From: DATKWD01 sp963704815
GTDB taxonomy: Bacteria > Actinomycetota > Acidimicrobiia > Acidimicrobiales > Salinilacustritrichaceae
Assembly: GCA_963704815.1 (NCBI GenBank)
Contig: CAVPHU010000011.1
Location: forward strand, 62,001-126,000
Reading direction: 5' to 3'
DNA: 64,000 nt
In this document: positions 29,832-38,213 of the stretch, piece by piece
How positions within the stretch are numbered: position 1 is the first letter of the stretch
Layout: each line of letters opens with the position of its first letter
Made by a program: the position numbers and the translations under genes
Notes under the pieces: generated by a model
Seen by the model: the letters and a program-made list of their open reading frames with translations, nothing else
Databases searched by the model: none
What the model was told of the DNA's origin: nothing

Positions 29832-31181
29832 ATGGCTGTGACCGACTCATGGACCCCCTCCACCTGGCGCGACCACCCGGTCGAACAACAGCCGCAGTGG
29901 CCGGATCAGGGTTCGTACGAGACGGTCCTCAAACAGCTCGGCACGCTGCCGCCGTTGGTCTTCGCCGGCGAGGCGCGCGACCTGACCGCCCAGCTCGCGG
30001 AGGTCGCCGAAGGACGAGCGTTTCTGCTGCAGGCGGGTGACTGTGCCGAGTCCTTCGACGGGTTCTCGGCGGACGCGATCCGCGACAAGCTCCGGGTCAT
30101 CCTGCAGATGGCCGTGGTCCTCACGTACTCGAGCGGCGTTCCCACCCTGAAGGTGGGCCGCATCGCCGGCCAGTTCGCCAAGCCCCGTTCGGCGGACACC
30201 GAGACGGTCGACGGCGTCGAACTTCCGTCGTTCCGCGGCCACATCGTCAACGACATCGCCTTTTCCGAGGGGGCGCGCACGGCCGATCCCGAGCGCCTCA
30301 TCCAGGCGTACCACCAGTCGGCATCGACGCTGAACCTGCTTCGGGCGTTCACCAAGGGTGGCTTCGCCGACCTCGCTCAGGTGCACGAGTGGAATCAGGA
30401 GTTCGTCGCGTCGAGCAACGAGGGCCGGCGCTACAACCAGGTGGCCGACGAGATCGACCGTGCGTTGCGTTTCATGCGGGCGTGCGGCATCGACAGCGAG
30501 AGCCAGCCCGGCCTGCACGAGGTCGACTTCTTCACCAGCCACGAAGCGCTGATCCTCGGCTACGAGGAGGCGATGACCCGACAGGACTCGCTCACCGGCG
30601 ACTGGTACGACTGCTCGGCCCACATGATCTGGATCGGCGAACGCACCCGCGCCATCGACGGTGCCCACGTCGAGTTCTTCCGCGGCGTCAAGAACCCGAT
30701 CGGCTGCAAGGTCGGCCCGACCGCCACGGCCGAGGAGGTGCTGGCATTGTGCGAGACCCTCAACCCCGATCGAGTGCCGGGCCGGCTCACGCTGGTGTCC
30801 CGTATGGGCGCCGACCACGTCACCGAGCTGCTCCCACCGCTGCTCGAAGCCGTCCAGGCCGCAGGCCACCCGGTCGTCTGGGCCTGCGATCCCATGCACG
30901 GCAACACGTTCACGAGCGACAGCGGCAAGAAGACCCGCCATCTCGACGACGTCGAGCGCGAGGTCGCCGGCTTCTTCGCGGCTCACCAGCAGGTGGGCAC
31001 CTGGCCTGGCGGCATCCACGTCGAGTTGACCGGCGACGACGTGACCGAGTGCCTCGGCGGAGCCGAGGAGATCCACGACGCCGACCTCACCAACCGCTAC
31101 GAGACCATGTGCGACCCACGGCTCAACGGCCGCCAGAGCCTCGACCTGGCGTTCCGGGTCGCCGAACTGCTTCAGACCTGA
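29832..31181 (+). CDS. aroG: Class II 3-deoxy-7-phosphoheptulonate synthase
   Basis: First enzyme of the shikimate pathway, joining erythrose 4-phosphate and phosphoenolpyruvate; 449 residues, normal for the class II (plant/mycobacterial) type. Motifs: GRAFLLQAGDCAESFDGFSA near residues 57-76, VGRIAGQFAKPRS, LPSFRGHIVNDIAF, and ANHEALIL-like SHEALILGYEEAMTRQD. Later segments SAHMIWIGERTRAIDGAHVE, GCKVGPT, VWACDPMHGNTF and GGIHVELTGDDVTECLGG contain the metal ligands. It follows the sigma factor gene and its last ten bases overlap the convergent diguanylate cyclase gene. Confidence 0.95.
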   Translation: MAVTDSWTPSTWRDHPVEQQPQWPDQGSYETVLKQLGTLPPLVFAGEARDLTAQLAEVAEGRAFLLQAGDCAESFDGFSADAIRDKLRVILQMAVVLTYSSGVPTLKVGRIAGQFAKPRSADTETVDGVELPSFRGHIVNDIAFSEGARTADPERLIQAYHQSASTLNLLRAFTKGGFADLAQVHEWNQEFVASSNEGRRYNQVADEIDRALRFMRACGIDSESQPGLHEVDFFTSHEALILGYEEAMTRQDSLTGDWYDCSAHMIWIGERTRAIDGAHVEFFRGVKNPIGCKVGPTATAEEVLALCETLNPDRVPGRLTLVSRMGADHVTELLPPLLEAVQAAGHPVVWACDPMHGNTFTSDSGKKTRHLDDVEREVAGFFAAHQQVGTWPGGIHVELTGDDVTECLGGAEEIHDADLTNRYETMCDPRLNGRQSLDLAFRVAELLQT

Positions 31182-32110
31182 TCGACCCCGGCCAGCGGCA
31201 TCGTCTGATGCGTGAGTGCACCCTTGCCGGACCGCTTGGCCTCGTACATGAGCCGGTCGGCGTGCTCGATCGCCGATCCGAGTGAGCTGAGCGGCGCGTC
31301 GAAGGTCACGGCCCCGGCGCTGAATCCGACCGGTGGGTCGAGATGCCGCAACGCGTCTCGGGCACGCCCCACGAGCTCTTCGAGGGCCTCTTCTGCACCC
31401 TCGCCGGTCGGTGTGACGTACAGCAGTCCGAACTCGTCGCCGCCAAGGCGACCGACGACGTCGCCACTGCGCACCGAACCGCGGAGCGCGGCGCCGATCC
31501 GGCGGAGCACTTCGTCGCCCCCGCTGTGCCCATGGGTGTCGTTCACAGTCTTGAAGTCATCGATGTCGACGAACAGCACGGTGAGCGTGCCGGGACCCGG
31601 TCGCGCCACGAGTTCGGCGCCGCGCCGGAGGAACTCTCGGCTGTTGAGCACACCGGTGAGGTAGTCGGTCGAGGACGCCAGCTGCTCGCGAGTGAGGGTG
31701 CGTCGCAGCTGGGCGAACAAGGCGCCGACGAGCAGGAAGACGGCGAGCCGCATCACCGTGTTCCAGAACGGGATCAGTGGATGTGCGTAGCTCGGTGCCG
31801 TCGTGATGTCTGCCACCCACCAGCAACCCGCCGAGAGGATGGCAACGCCCACCCACTTGACCCTGTCGTTCGACCAGGCCACCGCGGTGACCGGCAAGAG
31901 GTAGAACGCCGAGAAGGAGAGCTCTGCGCCGGTTGCCCAGTCGATGAATCCGAGCACGAGCGTTGCCACGACAGCGCACAGCAGCGTGCGATGGGGGTGG
32001 CCCGTCATCAACGCCTGCAGAGAGGCGACGTGTCCCGACGAGCCCGACGTGTCGGTTGTGGGCCCGCGTCGCCGATCCAGGTCAGGGAGTTCCGAGGTCA
32101 TCCGCTGCAT
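31172..32110 (-). CDS. Membrane-anchored diguanylate cyclase (GGDEF)
   Basis: 312 residues: an N-terminal region of about four membrane helices (LLCAVVATLVLGFIDWATGA through VMRLAVFLLVGALFAQLRR) followed by a GGDEF domain. The active site is intact (GRLGGDEFGLLY), and an RxxD inhibitory site (RSGD) sits exactly five residues upstream, so product inhibition by c-di-GMP is expected. The substrate-binding Asp/Asn motifs FVDIDDFKTVNDTHGHSGGD are also conserved. No EAL domain or receiver domain is present. ATG 32110 is used here (ATG 32101 gives MTSELPDL); either overlaps the end of the HD-GNAT gene by 20-29 bases, suggesting co-transcription. Confidence 0.92.
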   Translation of the reverse strand: MQRMTSELPDLDRRRGPTTDTSGSSGHVASLQALMTGHPHRTLLCAVVATLVLGFIDWATGAELSFSAFYLLPVTAVAWSNDRVKWVGVAILSAGCWWVADITTAPSYAHPLIPFWNTVMRLAVFLLVGALFAQLRRTLTREQLASSTDYLTGVLNSREFLRRGAELVARPGPGTLTVLFVDIDDFKTVNDTHGHSGGDEVLRRIGAALRGSVRSGDVVGRLGGDEFGLLYVTPTGEGAEEALEELVGRARDALRHLDPPVGFSAGAVTFDAPLSSLGSAIEHADRLMYEAKRSGKGALTHQTMPLAGVDQV

Positions 32111-33204
32111 ACTTCCCCATCAGGACGAGGTCGACGACGCGCCCGTTCAGTTCGTCGTGCCGTGGCAGGAGACCCTCGCGGACGAATCCCTCCGATTCAC
32201 AGAGCCCGATCGCGGCCGTGTTGTGTGCGACCACGTCGAGCCACACCTTTCTCGCCCCACCGGCGAACAGCGCGTCGACGACGGACCGCAGGGCGCGCCG
32301 GGCGTACCCGCGACGCTTGTCGGCGACGGCCAGGTGGTCCAGCGACACGACCGGGGTGTCGACGGAGCTGAGGGTGGCGTAGCCGACGACGGCGCCATCG
32401 ACCTCGAACACCAGATGGAGTGCACCTTCGGCGCCGATGTGGGCCTGGTGTCGGATGCGTTCCCACGCGCCGATCACGTCGGCGTGCTCGGGCATCCGCT
32501 CGATCTCCAGCACGCGGTCGAGATCTTCGAGCGTCGTCGGACGCACCACCAGCTCTCCGTCGATCGCGAACGGCTCGCCGCCGAGCCGACCGAGCACCCC
32601 GTCGGCCACGGCTCGATCGAGCAACGATCTCGCCAGCTCCCACAGTTCCTCCGAACCCGACTCGGATGTGCCGGTTGGCGTCGTACACCTGCTCGGCTTC
32701 GATGCCGTGCTCGTTCCACGTGCGGCCCTGTCCGACGAGGTTGAGGAGCAGCGGCTGGAGCCGGTCGACCGCTGCCGCGAACCTGGCTTCGGGCGTCACT
32801 CGCCCCTCGAACTCGTCGAACAGGGCCCGGAAGGCGGCACCGTCGGGACCCGGCAGCAGCCCGTAGAGGCGCTCGGCGGCCGCCGCTTCCTTCGCCGCCT
32901 TGGACTCCCGGCCGGACGTGTCGTAGAGGAAGGTGTCATCGGCGTCGATCTCGACGATGTCGTGCACCAGGAGAAGCCGGATGACCTTCGAGACGTCGAT
33001 CTCCTCGGACGCATGCGACGCGAGCACCCAGGCCATCATGGCCAGGTGCCACGAGTGCTCGGCCGAGTTCTCGAATCGGGATTGATCGGCGATCCGAGTC
33101 CGCCGGTTGATCGCCTTGAGCCGGTCGAGTTCGAGCACGAACGCGAGCCGGTCGCGAAGGTCTGCGTCGCCGACACCGTCCAGCAACCCGTCGATGTTGG
33201 TCAC
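32082..33204 (-). CDS. HD-domain phosphohydrolase fused to a GNAT acetyltransferase, frameshifted as sequenced
   Basis: The N-terminal part from ATG 33204 is an HD protein of the YfbR/HDDC2 type: SAEHSWHLAMMAWVLASHA gives the first His, LLLVHDIVEIDADDTF the His-Asp pair. The frame breaks near 32662-32666, after DANRHI; another frame resumes with ESGSEELWELARSLLDRAVA, the typical HD-family end, and then runs without a stop into a GNAT domain (VVRPTTLEDLDRVLEIERMP ... LAVADKRRGYARRALRSVVD ... NTAAIGLCESEGFVREG). The RRGYA motif is the acetyl-CoA loop. The restored protein is about 373 residues. Substrates are unknown; HD proteins of this group are often nucleoside 5'-monophosphatases. The break is probably a sequencing indel. 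Confidence 0.78.
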
Positions 33205-33322
33205 TCTGGCGACCGTAGCGGCGCAACGGGGTGATCGATCCCCGGGAGCGCGCGCTCATCGAAGGCCGCCGGACGCGAGTCGCCAAGCGCCCCTGACGCC
33301 GCAGATGCTCGCGATCCGGAAT

Positions 33323-33376
33323 GTTGACCAGTCGACTCGGGTTTGAAATACTCAAATCCCGATCGGATTAGTCAAC
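33323..33376. promoter_or_regulatory. Sulfite reductase promoter with large dyad-symmetric operator
   Basis: A -35-like TTGACC (33324-33329), a 17-base spacer and a -10-like AATACT (33347-33352) lie within a 54-base imperfect palindrome. Its outer arms are GTTGAC and GTCAAC (33371-33376), and the inner arms are CGGGTTTGA and TCAAATCCCG (33338-33362). The centre sits on the -10. A repressor or sulfur/redox-sensing regulator site is inferred. A GGAG ribosome-binding site lies seven bases before the ATG at 33407. Confidence 0.6.
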
Positions 33377-33406
33377 TATTGCCGCGAGGCACCCCGGAGC
33401 GCCCCA

Positions 33407-35182
33407 ATGACGACCCATGACGTCGTGATCGACCCCGAGATGGTCGCCGACATCGAGAAGTTCGACGCCCAGCTCGAGCGCTATCTGAACGGCGACCTGA
33501 GCGAGGACGTCTTCCGGGTCTTCCGCCTCACCAACGGCATCTACGGCCAGCGCCAGGGTGGAACGAACCAGATGGTGCGGGTGAAGGTCCCCTACGGATC
33601 GCTCACCCCGGCCCAACTCGACATGTTCGGGCACCTGGCCGACGAGTACTCGCGAGGGTGGGGCCACATCACGACGCGGCAGAACCTGCAGTTCCACTTC
33701 GTCGAACTGACCCGCATCCCCGATCTCATGCGCGACCTCATGAGCGTCGGCCTCACCAGCCGCGAGGCCTGCGGCGACACCGTCCGGACCGTCCAGGGCT
33801 GCCACCTCGCCGGCGCGTGCCCGTTCGAGGTCCTCGACATCTCGGCCTGGGCCGACGCGGCCACCCGCCACTTCCTGCGCAACCCGCTCGTTCAGCGGCT
33901 GCCCCGAAAGTTCAAGATCAACTTCTCGGGCTGCGCCACCGACTGCGGCCAGGCGATGTTCAACGATGCCGGTGTCATCGCCACCAGCCGAACGCTCGAC
34001 GACGGCACCATCGAGCCGGGATTCCGGGTGTTCGTCGCCGGCGGCCTCGGGGCGACGCCTCACCCGGCCCTGGCCCTCGAGGACTTCACCACCCGCGACG
34101 ACCTGATGGCCACACTCGAGGCCATCCTCCGGGTGTTCGCCAACCATGGCAACCGCGACAACAAGCTGCGAGCCCGGATGAAGTGGCTCGTCGACACCAT
34201 GGGGTGGGACGAGCTCCAGGCCCGCATCCTCAAAGAACGTGAGTTCCTCGTCGCCTCGTCGACGTGGCCAGGCGGCGTGCCCATCGAGGTCGAGAAGGCC
34301 GGCGACTCCCCCGCCGGCCTCGCCACCGGCATCACCCCGACCGCCATGGGTCAGGGGACTCCGGTCAGCCTGACCCGCCGCGGCGACTACGAGCGATGGG
34401 AGGACGCGAACGTCGTACGGGGCGTGGCCAAAGGAACCGTTTCGGCCTACGCCTGGGCCCGTCTCGGCGACATCACCTCCGATCAGTTCCGCGCCCTCGC
34501 GTCCATCCAGCGTGAGCTCGGCTCCGAGGTCCGGGTCACCAACCGCCAGAATCTCGTGTTCCGCGACCTCACCGAGGACCAACTCGAGGTGCTGTTCGAA
34601 CGGCTCGCGGTCATCGGCATGGCCGAGCCGGGGGCCGAGTTGGCTCGCGACGTGGTGGCGTGCCCCGGTGCCGACACCTGCAACCTCGCGGTCACCCAGT
34701 CACGCGGCCTGGCCGATGCCATCGGGGTCGCCCTCGAGGACGCAGGGCTCGCCGAGGTCGGCGGGATCCGCACCAACATCAGCGGCTGCACCAACAGCTG
34801 CGGCCAGCACCACTCCTCCGACATCGGGTTCTTCGGTGCCGAGCGCCGAGCCCATGGCCGGTCGGCTCCGGGCTATCAGATGCTGCTCGGCGGCTACGTC
34901 GGCCAGGAGAAGATGGAGTTCGGACAGAAGGCACTCAGGCTGCCGGCCAAGAACGCACCGGAGGCCGCGGTCCGGGTCGTGCAGCGTTTCGCCGACGAAC
35001 GATCGGCGGGTGAGGACTTCCGGAGCTGGCTCGAGGGCGCCGGTGGGGCCACGGCCGTGGGTGATTCGCTCAAGGACCTCGACGACTTCCCGGCCTTCGA
35101 ACAGGACCCCGACTTCTACACCGACTACGGCGAGACCGGTCCGTACGTGAAGGACATCGGCGAGTCCGAGTGCGCCACCTGA
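33407..35182 (+). CDS. Nitrite/sulfite reductase, assimilatory (siroheme, 4Fe-4S)
   Basis: 591-residue ferredoxin-dependent reductase, most likely reducing sulfite to sulfide. Two ferredoxin-like half domains are visible (GIYGQRQGGTNQMVRVKVPY and TRQNLQFHFVELTRIPDLMR in the first; VTNRQNLVFRDLTEDQLEVL in the second). The cluster and siroheme ligands are two paired cysteines: VACPGADTCNLAVTQSRG and NISGCTNSCGQHH, near residues 418-470. An additional FSGCATDCGQAMFNDAG in the first half mirrors the second. It is followed at a 13-base overlap by the APS/PAPS reductase gene, which fixes the sulfite assignment over nitrite. Strong operator sequences lie upstream. Confidence 0.9.
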   Translation: MTTHDVVIDPEMVADIEKFDAQLERYLNGDLSEDVFRVFRLTNGIYGQRQGGTNQMVRVKVPYGSLTPAQLDMFGHLADEYSRGWGHITTRQNLQFHFVELTRIPDLMRDLMSVGLTSREACGDTVRTVQGCHLAGACPFEVLDISAWADAATRHFLRNPLVQRLPRKFKINFSGCATDCGQAMFNDAGVIATSRTLDDGTIEPGFRVFVAGGLGATPHPALALEDFTTRDDLMATLEAILRVFANHGNRDNKLRARMKWLVDTMGWDELQARILKEREFLVASSTWPGGVPIEVEKAGDSPAGLATGITPTAMGQGTPVSLTRRGDYERWEDANVVRGVAKGTVSAYAWARLGDITSDQFRALASIQRELGSEVRVTNRQNLVFRDLTEDQLEVLFERLAVIGMAEPGAELARDVVACPGADTCNLAVTQSRGLADAIGVALEDAGLAEVGGIRTNISGCTNSCGQHHSSDIGFFGAERRAHGRSAPGYQMLLGGYVGQEKMEFGQKALRLPAKNAPEAAVRVVQRFADERSAGEDFRSWLEGAGGATAVGDSLKDLDDFPAFEQDPDFYTDYGETGPYVKDIGESECAT

Positions 35183-35916
35183 GCACGCGACCCGCCCTCA
35201 CCACCGTGTCCCCCACCACCGTGCCATCACCCACCGGAGACCTGGCCCACTCGCCCGTCCCCGCCTTCTCCGACCACGACCTCGCCGAGCTCAACGAGCA
35301 CTTCGAATCGGCTCCGGCCAGCAAGATCGTGCAATGGGCGGTCGACACGTTCTCGCCTCACCTGTCGCTCACCGCATCCATGACCGACGCCGTGGTGATC
35401 GATCTGGCGACCAAGGTCGACCCCGCGATCGAGGTGGTGTTCATCGACACCGGCTACCACTTCCCCGAGACGCTCGAGACCGTCGAGCTCGTCCGTCGGC
35501 GCTACGGCCTCAACCTCCGGATGATGACCGTGCCCCACCACGCCGAGGAGCTGTGGAAGGTCGACCCCGAGAACTGCTGCTCCGCGGTCAAGGTGGGCCA
35601 GCTCGACCGGGCCCTCGCTGGCAAGCAGGCCTGGATGAGCGGGCTTCGCCGGGTCGAGGCCGACAGCCGCGGCCAGGCCCCGGTCATCGCCCGTGACATG
35701 CGTGGGCTGGTGAAGATCAACCCCATCGCCCACTGGTCCGACCGCGACGTGAACGACTACATCGACGCCCATGACGTGCCGGTGAACCCGCTGATCGCCC
35801 GCGGCTACCTGTCCATCGGCTGCATGCCGTGCACCGTGCCGGCAACCAACGTCAACGATCCCCGGTCAGGACGCTGGAACGGCCAGAACAAGACCGAGTG
35901 CGGCATCCACGTGTAG
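35170..35916 (+). CDS. cysH: Phosphoadenylyl-/adenylyl-sulfate reductase (CysH)
   Basis: 248-residue reductase that converts activated sulfate to sulfite for the preceding enzyme. The P-loop-like region is SPHLSLTASMTDAVVIDLAT, followed by VVFIDTGYHFPETLETVELV. Cysteine motifs are ENCCSAVKV and IGCMPCT: the CC...CxxC set that binds a 4Fe-4S cluster, characteristic of APS reductases rather than E. coli-type PAPS reductase. The C-terminal TECGIHV carries the catalytic cysteine. GTG 35170 is used as start; another GTG at 35206 is possible because the first ~25 residues are poorly conserved in look. No sulfate adenylyltransferase gene (cysD/cysN/sat) is in the window. Confidence 0.9.
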   Translation: MRHLSTRPALTTVSPTTVPSPTGDLAHSPVPAFSDHDLAELNEHFESAPASKIVQWAVDTFSPHLSLTASMTDAVVIDLATKVDPAIEVVFIDTGYHFPETLETVELVRRRYGLNLRMMTVPHHAEELWKVDPENCCSAVKVGQLDRALAGKQAWMSGLRRVEADSRGQAPVIARDMRGLVKINPIAHWSDRDVNDYIDAHDVPVNPLIARGYLSIGCMPCTVPATNVNDPRSGRWNGQNKTECGIHV

Positions 35917-36096
35917 CTGCGTTCCCCGGCCACGCAGGCCGCTCTTGGCCGGCCTCCTCGTGCCTCGTCGGCCTCGCATCGCCACCGCTGCTCCGCAGCC
36001 TCACGAGTTTCCCGTTCCCCGTCGTGCTGGTTCGGTCGCTCCGCTCCCTGGTTCGGCAGGCCGGCGAGGCGACGAAGGAGCCGAGTGGCCGAGGCA
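35917..36096. repeat. Intergenic region with a diverged copy of the dispersed repeat family
   Basis: The stretch between convergent cysH and flavin reductase genes begins with GTTCCCCGGCCACGCAGGCC (35921-35942), which differs by one base in 22 from 39709-39730. Downstream is CGAGGCGACGAAGGAGCCGAG, resembling the start of the ~90-base units at 62990. I see no gene here. Confidence 0.6.
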
Positions 36097-36594
36097 TCAG
36101 TGCCGTTTGACGCCGCCGTACTTCATTCTGGTGTCGCTCATCGACGCGGCTCTGGCCTCATCGTCGTTGATGCCGGCGGAGACCACTTCGCCGATGAACA
36201 GGGTGTGGGTCCCCAGGTCGTGTGACTGCCTGACCTCGCAGTCCAACCAGGCCAGCGCCTCGTCGAAGACGGGCGCACCCGTCGCCTCCTCGTGGACCGC
36301 GCGCCCGTTCAACTCGCCGTTCTCGTAGGTCGCGGGCTTCGAGAACTTCACGAAGACCCTGGTGTTCTCGGCATCCCAGAGATTGACGGTGAACGACCCG
36401 CCGTCGCTGATGAGGCGATGGGTCACGGCCGAGTTGTCGACGCCGATGCCGACGAGGACCGGCTCCATGGACAACTGGGTGATCCAACTCGTCGTCATCC
36501 CGTTTCGCTCATCACCTGATCGGGAGCCGACCAGTGCGAGCGCGTTGGGGATCTTCCAGGTGACGCGGTTCAGGAGTTCGTCGTCGAGTGGCAC
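36097..36594 (-). CDS. Flavin reductase-like FMN-binding domain protein
   Basis: 165-residue split-barrel flavoprotein from GTG 36594 (VPLDDELLNRVTWKIPNALA). Features of the flavin_Reduct family are MTTSWITQLSMEPVLVGIGV, TVNLWDAENTRVFVKFSKP and LGTHTLFIGEVVSAG. Such proteins reduce FMN with NAD(P)H or serve as partners of flavin monooxygenases; others bind heme or F420. It is convergent with cysH and separated from the GAF/PAS gene by about 55 bases. The partner enzyme cannot be named; the LLM oxidoreductase is far away at 17.7 kb. Confidence 0.82.
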   Translation of the reverse strand: MPLDDELLNRVTWKIPNALALVGSRSGDERNGMTTSWITQLSMEPVLVGIGVDNSAVTHRLISDGGSFTVNLWDAENTRVFVKFSKPATYENGELNGRAVHEEATGAPVFDEALAWLDCEVRQSHDLGTHTLFIGEVVSAGINDDEARAASMSDTRMKYGGVKRH

Positions 36595-36649
36595 CCGGCC
36601 ATCGTAGGGCCGCAGGCGAGTTTCGGGATGGGCGGACCGGGTGACCCGA

Positions 36650-38116
36650 TCAGGTGTCCACGCCGAAGCAGAGGTAGATCGGACGGGCGTCCTGATCACC
36701 CGATCGGCTGCTCGAACGGCTCACCGTCCATCGAATTCGCTGGCCACTGTCCTCGGGATGCGGCCACGACAGGGTCTGCTGAGCCAGTCCCTCGTCCATC
36801 ACCCGGGCGAACAGGCGACCGAACTCGTCCCAGGCTCCGTCGGAGCCCTTCGCCGAACGGAACGGCCGGCCGAGCAGGTCGGCGACCGTCAGTCCGAGCC
36901 GCGCCGCCAACTCGTCGTTGCAGAACACGACGCGGCCGTCTCCGGAGATGGCGATCATCAGCATGCGGGCAGTGTCGCCCAGGCTGGCGGCCATCAGGTC
37001 GACGTCCTCGTCGGATGCGCCGGCATCGGGCACGAACTTGGTGGGAGCCGGCTCGGCATCGGGGGCGAGCGACGTCGACCGCAGCCGGGCGCCTGCACCG
37101 GACCGGGAGCCCACAGCGGGATCGGCCACGATCACCCGGCCTTCCGGCGACACCCGGGACACGGCCGACGCGCGGTCGGCCGGCGTGCGGATCTCGATCA
37201 GCCAGCCCAGTTCGGGGTTGGCCACGACGTCGACCTCGGCGCCGCGGTCGGTGGCGATGGCGGCCACGGGGTCGGAGATGGTGGGGCGGGTGGGCCATCC
37301 CTCGGTCAGCAGCTTCGGGCGGATCGAGGCGACCCAGTCCGACCCGGAACGGGCGAACTCGATGCGGATCCCACTCTTGGGGCTGATGTCCGCCAGTGGA
37401 GAGGCCAAGGCCTCCAGCACGGCGACGAGGGTCTTCTCGCTCTCGGCGTCGATGACCGCATCGGTCGTGGTCAGGGCCAACTCGAGGCGATCCTCGTCGA
37501 GATGGAGCGCGGCAGCCGCGCTCTCGGGGAGGTGCTCATGCGGCTCGGTGGGCGGCGCGTCGGCATGGGTCTCGGCGCCACCGTCGGCGGTCTCACCCAC
37601 AGGTTCGGTCCGGAGGTCGATGTCGAGGTCGGGCTCGGGCTCGGGCTCGGGCTGGGGCGGATCGACGCCGGGCTCGGGCGCCGAGGGTTCGAGGCCGGCT
37701 CCGTTGGCCCGGGCGAGGGTCACTGCGGCGCTGCGCCCGATCCGGGCGGCGAGTGCGCCGACCAAGGCCCGGTCCTCGGCGACGGGCACGCTGGTGTTCT
37801 CGTTCCGGAGCACCGACAGCACGCCGACCACTTCGCCCCCGCCCTCGATGCGCGAGGCCACGAGATGGCACTCGCCCCTCGGCATCCAGGCTCGGTACGA
37901 GGCGCTCCAGAACGGGGGCAGGCTCGTGCCGACGTGTTCGACGACGACGCCGGTCGTTCCCAGGGCTCGATGCAACGGGCCGGGCGCGGTGATGGCCGGT
38001 TCGTCGACACCCGCGGGGCGAAGGACCCGTGTGGTGCGGTCATAGAGGTGGATCCGGGCGCGACCACCGAAGAGGTCGTCGAGCAACCCGAGGATCAGCC
38101 CCAACGAGCCATCCAC
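36650..38116 (-). CDS. GAF and PAS domain sensor protein without visible output domain
   Basis: 488 residues. The N-terminal ~135 residues read as a GAF-like domain (ARIHLYDRTTRVLRPAG ... MPRGECHLVASRIEGGGEVV ... AEDRALVGALAARIGRSAAV). A Pro-Glu/Asp linker follows (PPQPEPEPEPDLDIDLRTEP), then a central region with a histidine-kinase-like ATPase look (GIRIEFARSG, GAEVDVVANPELGWLIEIRT) that I cannot assign firmly. The C-terminus is a PAS domain (LMIAISGDGRVVFCNDELAA ... LGLTVADLLGRPF). No kinase, GGDEF, EAL, phosphatase or DNA-binding motif was found. It is cytoplasmic, since no membrane helix is visible. Confidence 0.62.
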   Translation of the reverse strand: MDGSLGLILGLLDDLFGGRARIHLYDRTTRVLRPAGVDEPAITAPGPLHRALGTTGVVVEHVGTSLPPFWSASYRAWMPRGECHLVASRIEGGGEVVGVLSVLRNENTSVPVAEDRALVGALAARIGRSAAVTLARANGAGLEPSAPEPGVDPPQPEPEPEPDLDIDLRTEPVGETADGGAETHADAPPTEPHEHLPESAAAALHLDEDRLELALTTTDAVIDAESEKTLVAVLEALASPLADISPKSGIRIEFARSGSDWVASIRPKLLTEGWPTRPTISDPVAAIATDRGAEVDVVANPELGWLIEIRTPADRASAVSRVSPEGRVIVADPAVGSRSGAGARLRSTSLAPDAEPAPTKFVPDAGASDEDVDLMAASLGDTARMLMIAISGDGRVVFCNDELAARLGLTVADLLGRPFRSAKGSDGAWDEFGRLFARVMDEGLAQQTLSWPHPEDSGQRIRWTVSRSSSRSGDQDARPIYLCFGVDT

Positions 38117-38213
38117 TGTCTTCCCTCCATCCGCACGCTCCGTCTCCCTGCACCCCCGTTTCTAGCAGGGTTGACCACACAGAGTGAACATGTGGTGGTC
38201 CGGACCGCCCGTT

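Noticed and set aside
29847..31076. A 409-codon frame antisense to the DAHP synthase gene
   Set aside because: It is the usual shadow frame of a GC-rich gene; the sense strand encodes a clear class II DAHP synthase.
35917..36096. A small RNA gene between cysH and the flavin reductase gene
   Set aside because: No promoter or recognisable fold; similarity to dispersed repeats explains the sequence better.
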